Shown here: piece after piece, positions 27,800 through 36,064 of the stretch
How the letters are laid out: each line of letters begins with the position of its first letter
Position numbering within the stretch: position 1 is the first letter of the stretch
Assembly (NCBI RefSeq): GCF_002813915.1
Contig: NZ_CP019335.1
Location: 3,579,777 to 3,643,776 of the forward strand
Origin: Tenacibaculum sp. SZ-18
GTDB lineage: Bacteria; Bacteroidota; Bacteroidia; Flavobacteriales; Flavobacteriaceae
Direction of reading: 5' to 3'
DNA length: 64,000 nucleotides
Notes under the pieces: model-generated
What the model was told of the DNA's origin: nothing
Seen by the model: the letters and a program-made list of their open reading frames with translations, nothing else
Databases searched by the model: none
Translations under genes and position numbers: made by a program

Positions 27800-29476
27800 T
27801 TATTTTAATATTTGTTCAAGTATTTTTTGAGTAATTGCATAAGTTGGAGTTACACCACTCATTCCTAATCCACCAGATGCTAAAGTTGCTCCTGTTTCTA
27901 AAGGATTATCCGAAGCGTAATATGCATACCTTACCTTTACATTTTCACCAATAGTTTCTCTAATTCTAGAAGCAGATTGAATTGCTTTTTGATAATGTGC
28001 TCCTTCCATCTCTAAACCAATTACTTTCCACGTTGAATCATGGAAAAACTTCAATAAATCTTTATTCTGAAGAGATGTTCCTAATACCGTAACCATACTA
28101 CCATCAAAAACCTCAACCCCAAATCCTTTCAAATCTTCCTTAGTTAACTCGTTTTTAAATGGATAATTATCTGCAGTTCCTTCGAAAACGTGAGCTGATG
28201 GTATCATGATATCTCCTTTACCACCTTCTAAAATTCCAGCTTTACCCATAATAGAAACTGAATCAACATTTAAATGGTGAATATTTGTTCCTTCTTTATA
28301 TGGCTTTAATAATTCATCCATTGTTTCGTAAGCTTGCTCACCAAAAGCATAATCCATTACGATTATAACAGGAGCGTTATCTTTATTTTTATCAGAAATA
28401 AATTCTGAATCAAATGAAATTTTACCCGTGTCAATAACCTGAACATTGATGTTTGTTCCAGACTTATCTTTTAAATAATACAATCCGTTTTCAGAAGCAA
28501 AATTCTTTACTGCTGTTTGTAACAATTTACTATCACTATTACTTAACAATTCAAATAACGAAAACCCCACATTGCTCTCAGCTTCTGTTGGAATAGCATT
28601 TTTTGCATAAACTGAATTTAATACACTATGCATGTTTGCACTAATAATATGAATTGGACGTGTAATTAAACCTTCTTTTAACAGAACTTCTTTAATATCA
28701 TTTGCCCAGCGCTCTCCATGATAGTGTCTCCCAATTTCTTCTGACAAGACAGAACTAAAACGGATTGATCTCTTTTTGTCGTATAATTCTTCGTTAATGG
28801 CCAACTTTCCTAACCAATAAATTAGATGGAAGAAACGATGTGGATTATCTTCTGTTGAGAAAGTATTGTAAGCTTGGTAAACCTCATCATAGGTTCTTCC
28901 TAAAATACTTCCAAGATGTACCATTAATACATCTTTTTCTTTATTTGACAACGTTATGTTTTTTACAACTACTTCTTCTAAGTTAGACCATTCTCTTGTT
29001 GTTTTTCCAGTATCAGAAAGTAATACTCTTTCCTTAATTTTGTGAGACTCAATGAATAAAAAGGTAAGGTGAGTAAGAATATCATAAATATCAGATCTTC
29101 CTCGAGTAATTTCGATATTCATCTGATCTTTATCAATACGATAACAATTTCTTCTACGCTTTGGAGGTACGATACATTTGAAATGAGAATTTCTGTACCC
29201 TTCATCGGCCGTTAAGTTAATAAACTGACATTCTTCAATTCCTTCAGGTAAACGTTCAATGATATATGTTAATCCGTTTAACTCTGATTTTTCCTCTGCA
29301 ATAGAACCATAAATTTCTGGACGTAACAGTAATAATGATTTGCGTAACGTTTCTCCAGAAACTCCCATTGGTTTATAAAAACCTCTACTAAATAAATGGC
29401 GCATAGAAATGTATAATCTTTCTATTGCGTTTGTTGATTCTTGTGCTCTTGTTCTTTCTTTATACACCTTGGACAT
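27800..29476 (-). CDS. DUF6909-like protein with phosphorylase-like C-terminus
   Basis: 558 residues, no signal peptide, cytosolic. The N-terminal half (SMRHLFSRGFYKPMGVSG, then LLLLRPEIYG) has no recognised function; I believe it belongs to the DUF6909 family conserved in Bacteroidota. The C-terminal half resembles the nucleoside-phosphorylase superfamily: SIMGKAGILEGGKGDIMIPS, HVFEGTADNYPF and VIGLEMEGAHYQKAI, the last like the MEGA motif that binds the ribose, followed by ASDNPLE. This similarity is by motif only. It lies 10 bp after the S41-protease gene's end on the same strand, close to the Wzz-like gene. Confidence 0.7.
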   Translation of the reverse strand: MSKVYKERTRAQESTNAIERLYISMRHLFSRGFYKPMGVSGETLRKSLLLLRPEIYGSIAEEKSELNGLTYIIERLPEGIEECQFINLTADEGYRNSHFKCIVPPKRRRNCYRIDKDQMNIEITRGRSDIYDILTHLTFLFIESHKIKERVLLSDTGKTTREWSNLEEVVVKNITLSNKEKDVLMVHLGSILGRTYDEVYQAYNTFSTEDNPHRFFHLIYWLGKLAINEELYDKKRSIRFSSVLSEEIGRHYHGERWANDIKEVLLKEGLITRPIHIISANMHSVLNSVYAKNAIPTEAESNVGFSLFELLSNSDSKLLQTAVKNFASENGLYYLKDKSGTNINVQVIDTGKISFDSEFISDKNKDNAPVIIVMDYAFGEQAYETMDELLKPYKEGTNIHHLNVDSVSIMGKAGILEGGKGDIMIPSAHVFEGTADNYPFKNELTKEDLKGFGVEVFDGSMVTVLGTSLQNKDLLKFFHDSTWKVIGLEMEGAHYQKAIQSASRIRETIGENVKVRYAYYASDNPLETGATLASGGLGMSGVTPTYAITQKILEQILK

Positions 29477-29480
29477 ATGC

Positions 29481-31112
29481 TTACTTTCCGTTTGCTAATA
29501 TTTTTTGATAACGACTTGGGTTATTTAATAATTCAACTGCTTCTTTAATTGTTGAATCATTCTTTAAGTGATATTGATAAACTCCTTTTTTATAAAAGTA
29601 TTGCTCTAATATTTCATCTTGAATTTCAGTAATTATAACATCCTTATTCGTTGAGATTGACTTAATTTTTTGATTTTGTAATTCTTTTTTTAACCTTGTA
29701 AAGTCTGAAGAAATAGCTTTACTATCTTTTACAGACTTGTACGCCTTTCCAAATAAATCTTCCTGTTTGCTTACAAAGGTAGTATCTTGTGATTTTAAAT
29801 AATTCTTAAACGAACTGAATTCTGAATTTCCAATCGAAAAACTATCTAGCATTGGTTTTTTATTCTTTCGAACATAATTTGTCGCAAAATTAAAAATTGC
29901 AGCAGAATTTAAAAGTTTCTTAGTTTCATCTGTTCTATCCGTAGTTTTGATAACAATGTCGGGAGTTACACCTCCACCTTCCTTTACAGTTCTTCCATTA
30001 GCGGTTGTAAATGAGTTTACAACATTATCTGAAAACTTCGGAACTTTTCCTGTTTTAGGGTCACGATTCGCATAATCTAACTCTTGAATACATCTTCCAC
30101 TAGGAGTATAATATTTAGAAATTGTTGCCTTCATTTGAGTTCCGTAACTCAAATCAAAATAACGTTGTACCAAACCTTTTCCAAAAGAACGTTGTCCCAT
30201 TACAACAGCTCGGTCATAATCTTGTAAAGCTCCCGATACAATTTCAGAAGCTGATGCTGATCTTCTATTAATCAGGACTACCACTGGCATTTCTGTATCT
30301 AACGGTGTTTGATTGGTTCTGTAGGTTCTAGTGTTTTTCTTATTTTTACCTCTAGTGTCTACTACTTTTTTTCCTGTCGGAATAAATAAGTTAGTAATAT
30401 TAACAGCGTCAAATAGTGATCCTCCGGGATTACTACGTAAGTCGAAAACTAGTTTTTTCATCCCTCTGCCTTTTAAATCTTCAATGGCTTTTCGAACTCC
30501 TTCAGTAGATTTTCTCACAGTGAATCTTGTGAGAATTACATAACCTGTATCATCGTTAATCATCTCATAAAATGGAACAGGATTATCGATAATCTTATCC
30601 AATTTTAAACCAAAATCTAGTTTTTGATTTCCTCTCTCAATTTTAAGTGTAATTGGAGTTCCAGGAGTTCCTTTTAATACCTGTGAAAGTTGTTCTCTTT
30701 CGAGTTTCGCTAAGTTTTGATTATTCACTACTGTTATAATATCACCTGATTTTAGTCCTGATTTATCAGCTGGAAATCCTTCTTTTACAGATACGATAAC
30801 AATTCCTTTTTTTATATATCTTGAAGAAATTCCAATTCCACCATACTCACCTTCTCTTCTAATTTTAGCATCTTCAACTTGTTGTTCGTTATAAAAACGT
30901 GTGTACGGATCAAGATTTTCTAATGTATTATTAATAGCTTTTGATGTTAAATCACCTTGATTTAATTCGTCTATATAATTTAGGTTCAGAGTTTTATATA
31001 AGTTGTTATAAATTTGAATTTGCTTTGCAATTTCAAAAAAACGATCTTGAAATGAAAAAGAAACTACAACTACGGTTACAACAAGTGCTATGATACTTTT
31101 CTTATTCCTCAT
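29481..31112 (-). CDS. S41 family C-terminal processing peptidase
   Basis: 543 residues with an N-terminal membrane anchor or signal (IIALVVTVVVVSFSF). Order: N-terminal helical part, a PDZ domain at about 85-165 (GGIGISSRYIKKGIVIVSVK, FPADKSGLKSGDIITVVNN), then the peptidase core with FDLRSNPGGSLFDAV, the nucleophile region RRSASASEIVSGALQD and the general-base Lys in GQRSFGKGLVQRYF. It degrades or trims proteins in the periplasm. It overlaps the rnpA end by 11 bp. The Ser/Lys dyad is intact, so the enzyme should be active. Confidence 0.93.
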   Translation of the reverse strand: MRNKKSIIALVVTVVVVSFSFQDRFFEIAKQIQIYNNLYKTLNLNYIDELNQGDLTSKAINNTLENLDPYTRFYNEQQVEDAKIRREGEYGGIGISSRYIKKGIVIVSVKEGFPADKSGLKSGDIITVVNNQNLAKLEREQLSQVLKGTPGTPITLKIERGNQKLDFGLKLDKIIDNPVPFYEMINDDTGYVILTRFTVRKSTEGVRKAIEDLKGRGMKKLVFDLRSNPGGSLFDAVNITNLFIPTGKKVVDTRGKNKKNTRTYRTNQTPLDTEMPVVVLINRRSASASEIVSGALQDYDRAVVMGQRSFGKGLVQRYFDLSYGTQMKATISKYYTPSGRCIQELDYANRDPKTGKVPKFSDNVVNSFTTANGRTVKEGGGVTPDIVIKTTDRTDETKKLLNSAAIFNFATNYVRKNKKPMLDSFSIGNSEFSSFKNYLKSQDTTFVSKQEDLFGKAYKSVKDSKAISSDFTRLKKELQNQKIKSISTNKDVIITEIQDEILEQYFYKKGVYQYHLKNDSTIKEAVELLNNPSRYQKILANGK

Positions 31113-31485
31113 TTTTAGATGTTTTTTCTATAAATAAAGTTAATAATTTTCCCATTTTATCTTCAATATCGGCATACTTCCACTCCTCTTTTGCAAGATA
31201 AGAAATCATAAACACATAAGGTTTATCAACTTCTGAATAAACGGTTTCTTTTTGTAAACGATACGATTCTCTTAATAAACGCTTAATTCTATTTCTATCA
31301 ACTGCTTTTTTAAACAATCTTTTAGGTACCGAAACTCCTACTTGAGCCGGATAATTTGAAGTGTGTTCAGTCTGTAAATAAACCATTCTTAAAGGAAATT
31401 TCTTAATAATCTCTCCTTCAGCATATAGCCTTCCTATTAGCTTTCTACTTTTTAATCTTTCCTCTTTACCTAGTGTAAATTTCAT
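31102..31485 (-). CDS. rnpA: Ribonuclease P protein component
   Basis: 127 residues from MKFTLGKEERLKSRKLIGRL. The signature RNRIKRLLRESYR is present, as are GVSVPKRLFKKAVD and the basic RNA-binding face. It supports the catalytic RNA of RNase P in maturing tRNA 5' ends. A start four codons upstream at 31497 is possible; the chosen one matches the family's usual beginning. The rpmH gene that often sits next to rnpA is not here; instead the S41 protease gene follows with an overlap, as in other flavobacteria. Confidence 0.95.
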   Translation of the reverse strand: MKFTLGKEERLKSRKLIGRLYAEGEIIKKFPLRMVYLQTEHTSNYPAQVGVSVPKRLFKKAVDRNRIKRLLRESYRLQKETVYSEVDKPYVFMISYLAKEEWKYADIEDKMGKLLTLFIEKTSKNEE

Positions 31486-31552
31486 TAATACAAACATACG
31501 TAAACTAAAGCTATCATTTAATTTTTTGCGTATTTTTGAGGAAAGCTTTTTT

Positions 31553-32731
31553 ATGAAACCAGACTTATTTCAAGCACCCGATTATTATAAAGTGGATGAT
31601 CTTTTAAATAACGAACATAAATTAGTTCGAAATACAGCCAGAGACTGGGTGAAAAAGAATCTGTCACCAATCATCGAAGAGTATGCACAACGTTCTGAAT
31701 TCCCTCAAACTTTGGTTGGTGGATTAGCAGAAGTTGGAGCCTTTGGTTCCTATATTCCTGAGGAATATGGTGGGGCTGGATTGGATCAGATTTCATATGG
31801 TTTAATTATGCAAGAATTGGAACGTGGAGATAGTGGAATTAGATCTACCGCATCAGTTCAAACTTCTTTGGTAATGGGACCAATTTATAGCTATGGAAAT
31901 GAAGAACAGCGAAAAAAATATCTTCCAAAATTAGCTACAGGCGAATGGATTGGTAGTTTTGGTTTAACAGAACCAAATCATGGATCAAATCCTGGTGGAA
32001 TGGAGACTAAATTTAAAGATATGGGAGATCATTATCTTTTAAACGGTTCTAAAATGTGGATTTCTAATTCACCAATTTGTGATGTTGCCGTAGTTTGGGC
32101 TAAAAATGAAGAAGGGAGGATTCATGGTTTAATAGTTGAACGTGGCATGGAAGGGTTTTCTACTCCTGAAACCAAAAATAAATGGTCGTTACGAGCTTCT
32201 ATTACTGGTGAATTAATTTTCGATAATGTTAAAGTACCTAAGGAAAACTTACTTCCAAATAAATCTGGATTAAGTGCTCCTTTAAAATGCTTGGATCATG
32301 CAAGGTATGGAATCGCCTGGGGTGCCATTGGTGCTGCTATGGATTGCTACGATACTGCTTTGCGATATGCAAAGGAACGGACTCAATTTGGAAAACCAAT
32401 AGGTCAGTTTCAACTTCAGCAAAAGAAACTTGTTGAAATGATTACAGAAATTACGAAAGCTCAATTATTAGCTTGGCGATTAGGTGTTTTAAAAAATGAC
32501 GGAAAAGCTACCTCTGCGCAAATTTCTATGGCAAAACGAAATAATGTTGCCATGGCTTTAGATATTGCAAGAGAAGCGAGACAAGTTTTAGGTGCTATGG
32601 GAATTTCAGGAGAATATTCAATTATGAGACACGCTATGAACTTAGAAAGTGTAGTTACTTACGAAGGAACTCATGATGTACACTTACTAATAACTGGTTT
32701 GGATATTACAGGATTAAACGCTTTTAAATAA
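31553..32731 (+). CDS. gcdH: Acyl-CoA dehydrogenase, glutaryl-CoA type
   Basis: 392 residues from MKPDLFQAPDYYKVDDLLNN. FAD and substrate motifs: GSFGLTEPNHGSNPGGMETK, WISNSPICDVAVVWAK, RTQFGKPIGQFQLQQKKL and the catalytic-Glu segment VTYEGTHDVHLLITGLDITG, which is characteristic of glutaryl-CoA dehydrogenase. It oxidises and decarboxylates glutaryl-CoA to crotonyl-CoA in lysine and tryptophan breakdown, feeding electrons to ETF. The upstream in-frame ATG at 31526 is within 41 bp of the rnpA start and adds a stretch outside the family. An aldehyde dehydrogenase of lysine breakdown lies 25 kb away. Confidence 0.93.
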   Translation: MKPDLFQAPDYYKVDDLLNNEHKLVRNTARDWVKKNLSPIIEEYAQRSEFPQTLVGGLAEVGAFGSYIPEEYGGAGLDQISYGLIMQELERGDSGIRSTASVQTSLVMGPIYSYGNEEQRKKYLPKLATGEWIGSFGLTEPNHGSNPGGMETKFKDMGDHYLLNGSKMWISNSPICDVAVVWAKNEEGRIHGLIVERGMEGFSTPETKNKWSLRASITGELIFDNVKVPKENLLPNKSGLSAPLKCLDHARYGIAWGAIGAAMDCYDTALRYAKERTQFGKPIGQFQLQQKKLVEMITEITKAQLLAWRLGVLKNDGKATSAQISMAKRNNVAMALDIAREARQVLGAMGISGEYSIMRHAMNLESVVTYEGTHDVHLLITGLDITGLNAFK

Positions 32732-32766
32732 AAAAAGAGCCGCAAAAATATAGCAGCTCTTCTTGT
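32731..32766. terminator. Terminator between gcdH and peptide gene 1
   Basis: Hairpin with arms AAGAGC (735-740) and GCTCTT (756-761) with A/T runs on both sides. It can end both gcdH and the convergent first peptide gene. Confidence 0.75.
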
Positions 32767-32785
32767 TTTATAGTGTCAGAGAGTA

Positions 32786-32887
32786 TTAGTGGTTTATTGC
32801 ATAACTTGCTCCTTTTGCACACTCCGCTAATATTATTAAAAATTTCTTTACAGCTTTATCTAATTTTTTAAGTAATAATGTTGTCAT
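32786..32887 (-). CDS. 33-residue amphipathic peptide, family member 1
   Basis: The frame starts MTTLLLKKLDKAVKKFLIIL and ends AECAKGASYAINH. It shares with the copies at 33356 and 33640 the same length, a Lys-rich amphipathic front half and the tail (C/G)AKGASYAINH or KAASYAIQH. No cleavable signal peptide and no double-glycine leader. AGGGATT stands just before the ATG, as in the other copies. Preceded by a promoter with a tandem 22-bp-spaced repeat and followed by a hairpin terminator, so it is a single-gene unit. It resembles small membrane-active peptides (phenol-soluble-modulin-like in character), but this is an analogy, not homology. Confidence 0.75.
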   Translation of the reverse strand: MTTLLLKKLDKAVKKFLIILAECAKGASYAINH

Positions 32888-32935
32888 AATCCCTATATTT
32901 TATTGTTAGTAAATAGTATCTAATTATTTATACGA

Positions 32936-33003
32936 CAAATATATAGCGGTTAACTACTTGAAAAAATGGGAAATCCGCAACCTAAAATGGTAATTTCCGA
33001 AAA
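32936..33003 (-). promoter_or_regulatory. Activated promoter of peptide gene 1 (tandem direct repeats)
   Basis: TATATTTG (32936-32943) is a TAnnTTTG -7 box without a -33 TTG. Upstream lie two direct repeats of the form GCGGAWWTNCCATTTT, whose CCG cores on the plus strand begin at 32975 and 32997, 22 bp apart and 32 bp from the -7 box. Two direct repeats two helical turns apart are the known layout of LytTR-type binding sites. Confidence 0.75.
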
Positions 33004-33014
33004 CAAAAAAATAA

Positions 33015-33041
33015 AAAAAAGCTGCTTAAAAAGCAACTTTT
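33015..33041 (-). terminator. Terminator after decayed peptide gene 2
   Basis: Hairpin AAAAGCTGCTT / AAGCAACTTTT with a T run on the minus strand. Confidence 0.75.
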
Positions 33042-33065
33042 CCCAGTTTGACTAATAACTGTTTG

Positions 33066-33167
33066 TTAGTGGTGTAAGGTGTAACCAGCTCCTTTACCAC
33101 ATTTAACTAATATTAATATAATCCCCTTCAAAGTTTGATTAATTCAAGTAATTCAAATAGTAACCTT
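33066..33167 (-). pseudogene. Decayed peptide gene, family member 2
   Basis: Aligned codon for codon with the intact copies, it has the same 33 codons plus stop and the tail KGIILILVKCGKGAGYTLHH. However, the ATG after AGGGATT is AAG, and codons 5 and 8 are TGA. The promoter repeats and terminator are well kept. A 21-residue product from an internal TTG (LKGIILILVK) is possible. Most likely a pseudogene; alternatively the transcript now acts as RNA. Confidence 0.75.
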
Positions 33168-33216
33168 AATCCCTTTTTATTTTATTGTAAACTTTTGTTA
33201 TTTTTTCCTTACACGA

Positions 33217-33284
33217 CAAATATAAACTTGATAATCAATACTTAAAAAGGGATATCCGCAAATTAAAATGGTAATTTCCGAAAT
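33217..33284 (-). promoter_or_regulatory. Activated promoter of peptide copy 2
   Basis: TATATTTG at 33217-33224; tandem repeats with CCG cores at 33256 and 33278 (22-bp period), the first 32 bp from the -7 box: identical geometry to copy 1. Confidence 0.75.
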
Positions 33285-33305
33285 AATCTTTTCTTTAATG
33301 AAAAA

Positions 33306-33334
33306 GAAAAAAGCCACTTAATAGGTGGCTTTTT
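33306..33334 (-). terminator. Terminator of peptide gene 3
   Basis: Perfect hairpin AAAAAGCCAC / GTGGCTTTTT around TTAATAG; T run on the minus strand. Confidence 0.85.
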
Positions 33335-33355
33335 ATAATTGTGATTTTAAATTTA

Positions 33356-33457
33356 CTAGTGATTTATGGCATAGCTTGCTCCCTTCGCGCAGTCGGCTAG
33401 TATTGTTAAAAATCCTTTAATTATACTGTCAATTCTTTTTAGTAATACTATTCCCAT
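33356..33457 (-). CDS. 33-residue amphipathic peptide, family member 3
   Basis: Begins MGIVLLKRIDSIIKGFLTIL and ends ADCAKGASYAINH. The last ten residues equal those of copy 1 although the front halves differ, so the tail is under stronger selection. One Cys at residue 23, as in copy 1. It has its own promoter with tandem repeats and its own terminator. No homologue recognised from memory. Confidence 0.78.
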   Translation of the reverse strand: MGIVLLKRIDSIIKGFLTILADCAKGASYAINH

Positions 33458-33508
33458 AATCCTTATATTTTTATATTGTTAACTATTTGTTTCTAATTAA
33501 TTACACCA

Positions 33509-33576
33509 CAAAGGTATATTGGTAATTCAATTTAAAAAATGGGATATCCGCAACTAAAAATGGTGATTTCCGAAAC
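33509..33576 (-). promoter_or_regulatory. Activated promoter of peptide gene 3
   Basis: TACCTTTG (33509-33516) as -7 box; tandem repeats with CCG cores at 33548 and 33570, 22 bp apart, 32 bp from the -7 box. Confidence 0.75.
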
Positions 33577-33589
33577 ATCTGTTTTTATA

Positions 33590-33623
33590 AAAAAAAACCG
33601 CCCAAAATGGACGGTCCTAAAAA
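33590..33623 (-). terminator. Terminator of peptide gene 4
   Basis: Hairpin ACCGCCCA / TGGACGGT (33597-33615) with a T run on the minus strand. Confidence 0.8.
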
Positions 33624-33639
33624 ATTGGTTCAGCCTTTT

Positions 33640-33741
33640 TTAATGTTGTATGGCATAACTTGCTGCCTTTCCCCATTCGTTTAAAGTTAATACGATCCCC
33701 CTAATAATTCGCTTAACTTTTTTAATTAATAGTTTTCCCAT
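33640..33741 (-). CDS. 33-residue amphipathic peptide, family member 4
   Basis: Begins MGKLLIKKVKRIIRGIVLTL and ends NEWGKAASYAIQH. It is the most basic member, with seven Lys/Arg in the first 15 residues, and has Trp-Gly in place of Cys-Ala. A frame open further upstream to 33837 exists, but it would read through the -7 box; the ATG at 33741 gives the same 33-codon length as the other copies and is chosen. Own promoter and terminator. Confidence 0.75.
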   Translation of the reverse strand: MGKLLIKKVKRIIRGIVLTLNEWGKAASYAIQH

Positions 33742-33791
33742 TTTTTTAATGTATAAATAATCCCTAAACTTGTTATTAAAGAATAACACTG

Positions 33792-33859
33792 CAAATATAT
33801 AATCATACATAAGATTATTAAAAGGGGATACCCGCAAATTAAAATGTAATTTTCCGAAT
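33792..33859 (-). promoter_or_regulatory. Activated promoter of peptide gene 4
   Basis: TATATTTG (33792-33799) with tandem repeats whose CCG cores begin at 33832 and 33854, 22 bp apart and 33 bp from the -7 box (one base more than in the other copies). Confidence 0.72.
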
Positions 33860-33979
33860 TATGCTTAGGTGTTTTTCCTGTTGAAATGAAAAAACCTTCT
33901 TTTTTTGTTAATTTTCTGCACTTATGTTAGTTATGTTTTACTATTTTAGGTGAAGTAACAAATTTTAACCTTTCAAATT

Positions 33980-35335
33980 ATGAATCTTTTAAAACCCTTT
34001 CAAAAGGGGCTGTTAATTACAGCTTCTATCATCCTCGTATTCTTTTTTTACGCTTGTTCTAATGATGAAATTACCCAACAAGACATTGCTCAAGAACTAA
34101 GTGAAGTGAATTTACTTTCTACAATTACCGAAAACAACTTTCAAGAACCTAAAGAACTTTATACCCAACTTTCCAAGAAATATGGTTTTGAAAAAGAAGA
34201 ATTGATTAGTTCAGAAAAAACTCCTGAAAAATTGTATTCTGGAATTAATGTAAATATTTACAAGATTTCCACACAATCACCTCACCCAGATGGATCTGGA
34301 CGAAATATAACTATATCTGGAGTTGTGTTAATTCCGAAGTATAAAGACAAAATTGTTTGGTTTAAGAGAGAAAAAATTCCATATCGAATTAGATTTGTAA
34401 CTCCTTTTACCTACACGAGCAACACATCAGCAGCTTCTGTTTCTTACAGTAATATTTTTAGTATTCCAGATCAAGTTGACCAATTAGTTCCTTTAACAAT
34501 GATTGCACAAGCTTGGACCGGAAAGTTTGCTGTTTTCATTCCCGATTATCCAGGATTTGGAGATTCTTTCGGAGATTGTTTTCCTCCGTTTGTAAATAAA
34601 GACGCTCATAACAAATCAAATTACGACTTCTTAAAAGCAGGAATTCAGCAACTAGAAAATATGGGATATGAACTTAAAAATGAAATGCTAGTTCAAGGAT
34701 ACTCTCAAGGTGCATTTTCTGCTATTCAGTTCACAAGATATTTAGAAACTAATAATCTTAAACGAGTAAAAGCTTTATCTGCCGGAGGAACACCTGCTTT
34801 GTTAGATCAGTTTATTTTAAAAGCGAGATCAGAGAGTTTTCATCCTCATCCTTTCTTTTTTCCTTATGCTTATTATGGTATGAAAGAAAACAATTTAATT
34901 TCAATTAGAGAAGACCGTATAATTCAATTGAATAAATTTGGTTCAGGAAGTTATGATAATTATGATCAAATTAAAGCATTATATGATGGGTCAAATTCTA
35001 TTTTAAAATTGCAATTCGCACTTCCAAATATTCCTAGTAAATTATTAATGAATGATTTTATTAATGCGAACCCAAATGATCCTAATTCAGATTATGCTAA
35101 TTTCTTTGATGCTCTAAGAGAAAATAGCATTCAACCTTGGAATAACCAATGTCAATTTAGAATGTATCATGGATCGCTTGATAATGCAGTTTACACGAAT
35201 CAAGCTTTTGAATATTATAACTTACATAAAAATAACGGTGGTAATGTTTCTTTTGATTATACTATCGGTGAACATATTTCAGGTTATTTACCATTTTTAC
35301 TGAAAACCAATGATTGGTTCTGGGATTTAAGATAA
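33980..35335 (+). CDS. Secreted lipoprotein alpha/beta hydrolase (lipase/esterase-like)
   Basis: 451 residues. A lipoprotein signal ends at Cys near residue 26 (IILVFFFYACSND), so it is probably anchored in the outer membrane. The hydrolase fold shows FIPDYPGFGDSFGDCFPPF, the nucleophile elbow QGYSQGAFSAI (GxSxG) and a C-terminal catalytic-His candidate in TIGEHISGY, with MYHGSLDNAVYTNQAFEYY holding the acid. It resembles secretory-lipase-type esterases; substrate unknown. It lies directly after the peptide-gene cluster on the opposite strand, so the two are divergent. Confidence 0.82.
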   Translation: MNLLKPFQKGLLITASIILVFFFYACSNDEITQQDIAQELSEVNLLSTITENNFQEPKELYTQLSKKYGFEKEELISSEKTPEKLYSGINVNIYKISTQSPHPDGSGRNITISGVVLIPKYKDKIVWFKREKIPYRIRFVTPFTYTSNTSAASVSYSNIFSIPDQVDQLVPLTMIAQAWTGKFAVFIPDYPGFGDSFGDCFPPFVNKDAHNKSNYDFLKAGIQQLENMGYELKNEMLVQGYSQGAFSAIQFTRYLETNNLKRVKALSAGGTPALLDQFILKARSESFHPHPFFFPYAYYGMKENNLISIREDRIIQLNKFGSGSYDNYDQIKALYDGSNSILKLQFALPNIPSKLLMNDFINANPNDPNSDYANFFDALRENSIQPWNNQCQFRMYHGSLDNAVYTNQAFEYYNLHKNNGGNVSFDYTIGEHISGYLPFLLKTNDWFWDLR

Positions 35336-35348
35336 CTTGTTCGTACAT

Positions 35349-35380
35349 AAAAAAGCACCTTAGTTTAGGTGCTTTTCTTT
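35349..35380. terminator. Terminator between hydrolase and LytTR genes
   Basis: Hairpin AAAAGCACCT / AGGTGCTTTT (35351-35376) followed by a T-rich run on the plus strand, between convergent genes. Confidence 0.85.
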
Positions 35381-35383
35381 TTC

Positions 35384-36064
35384 TTACTGATTAAGGTTTT
35401 TAATTTTCTGTAAAAACATAGGTTTAAACTTTTGTCCTATTGGAATTTTTAACTTCAAAATATCGACCTGATTTCCTTCTACAAAACTCATTTTATCAAG
35501 ATTTATAATGAACGATTTATGAATTCGAATAAACTTATCCTCGGGAAGTAATTCTGATATAGCACTCAATGTTTTATAAACAACTAAACTTTGATTGTTC
35601 ATGTGTACTTTTATATAATCACCTAATGATTCTACATAAAGAATATCAATAATTTTAACTAAAAACAGTTTCTTATCTGACTTTAAAACTATTTGATTAC
35701 TGTTTTTATTTACAATAGATTTTACCTTTTCTACAGCTTGAAAAAAACGTTCAAATGAAAATGGTTTTAATAGATAATCAACCGCATTTAAATTGAAACC
35801 ATCAACAGCGTGCTCTGAGTAAGCTGTTGTAAATATTACGAATGGTGGATTATTCAATGATTTGTAAAAAGACAAACCTGAAAGTTTAGGCATATTTATA
35901 TCCAAAAAAAGTAAATCAATTTTTTGTGTTTCTACTATTGCTTTGGCTTCAAGAGCATTATTACAAACAGATACAATTTCTAACCAAGAAATATCCGATA
36001 CAAACTTTTTTAAAACGTCTTGAGATGTTGGCTCATCATCAATTATTAAACAACTTACTTTCAT
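35384..36064 (-). CDS. LytTR-family response regulator
   Basis: 226 residues: receiver domain with phospho-acceptor Asp55 (DLLFLDINMPKLSG) and the conserved Lys in YLLKPFSFERF, then a C-terminal LytTR DNA-binding domain (IDILYVESLGDYIKVHMNN, KFIRIHKSFIINLDKM). LytTR proteins bind two direct repeats about two helical turns apart. The seven 22-bp-spaced tandem sites nearby (32.9-33.9 and 37.9-38.4 kb) have exactly that form, making this protein the prime candidate regulator. Its start overlaps the kinase stop by one base. Confidence 0.93.
   Translation of the reverse strand: MKVSCLIIDDEPTSQDVLKKFVSDISWLEIVSVCNNALEAKAIVETQKIDLLFLDINMPKLSGLSFYKSLNNPPFVIFTTAYSEHAVDGFNLNAVDYLLKPFSFERFFQAVEKVKSIVNKNSNQIVLKSDKKLFLVKIIDILYVESLGDYIKVHMNNQSLVVYKTLSAISELLPEDKFIRIHKSFIINLDKMSFVEGNQVDILKLKIPIGQKFKPMFLQKIKNLNQ

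Noticed and set aside
33742..33837. N-terminal extension of peptide 4 to 65 residues
   Set aside because: It would be translated through the -7 box and the leader; the 33-codon length matches the other copies exactly.
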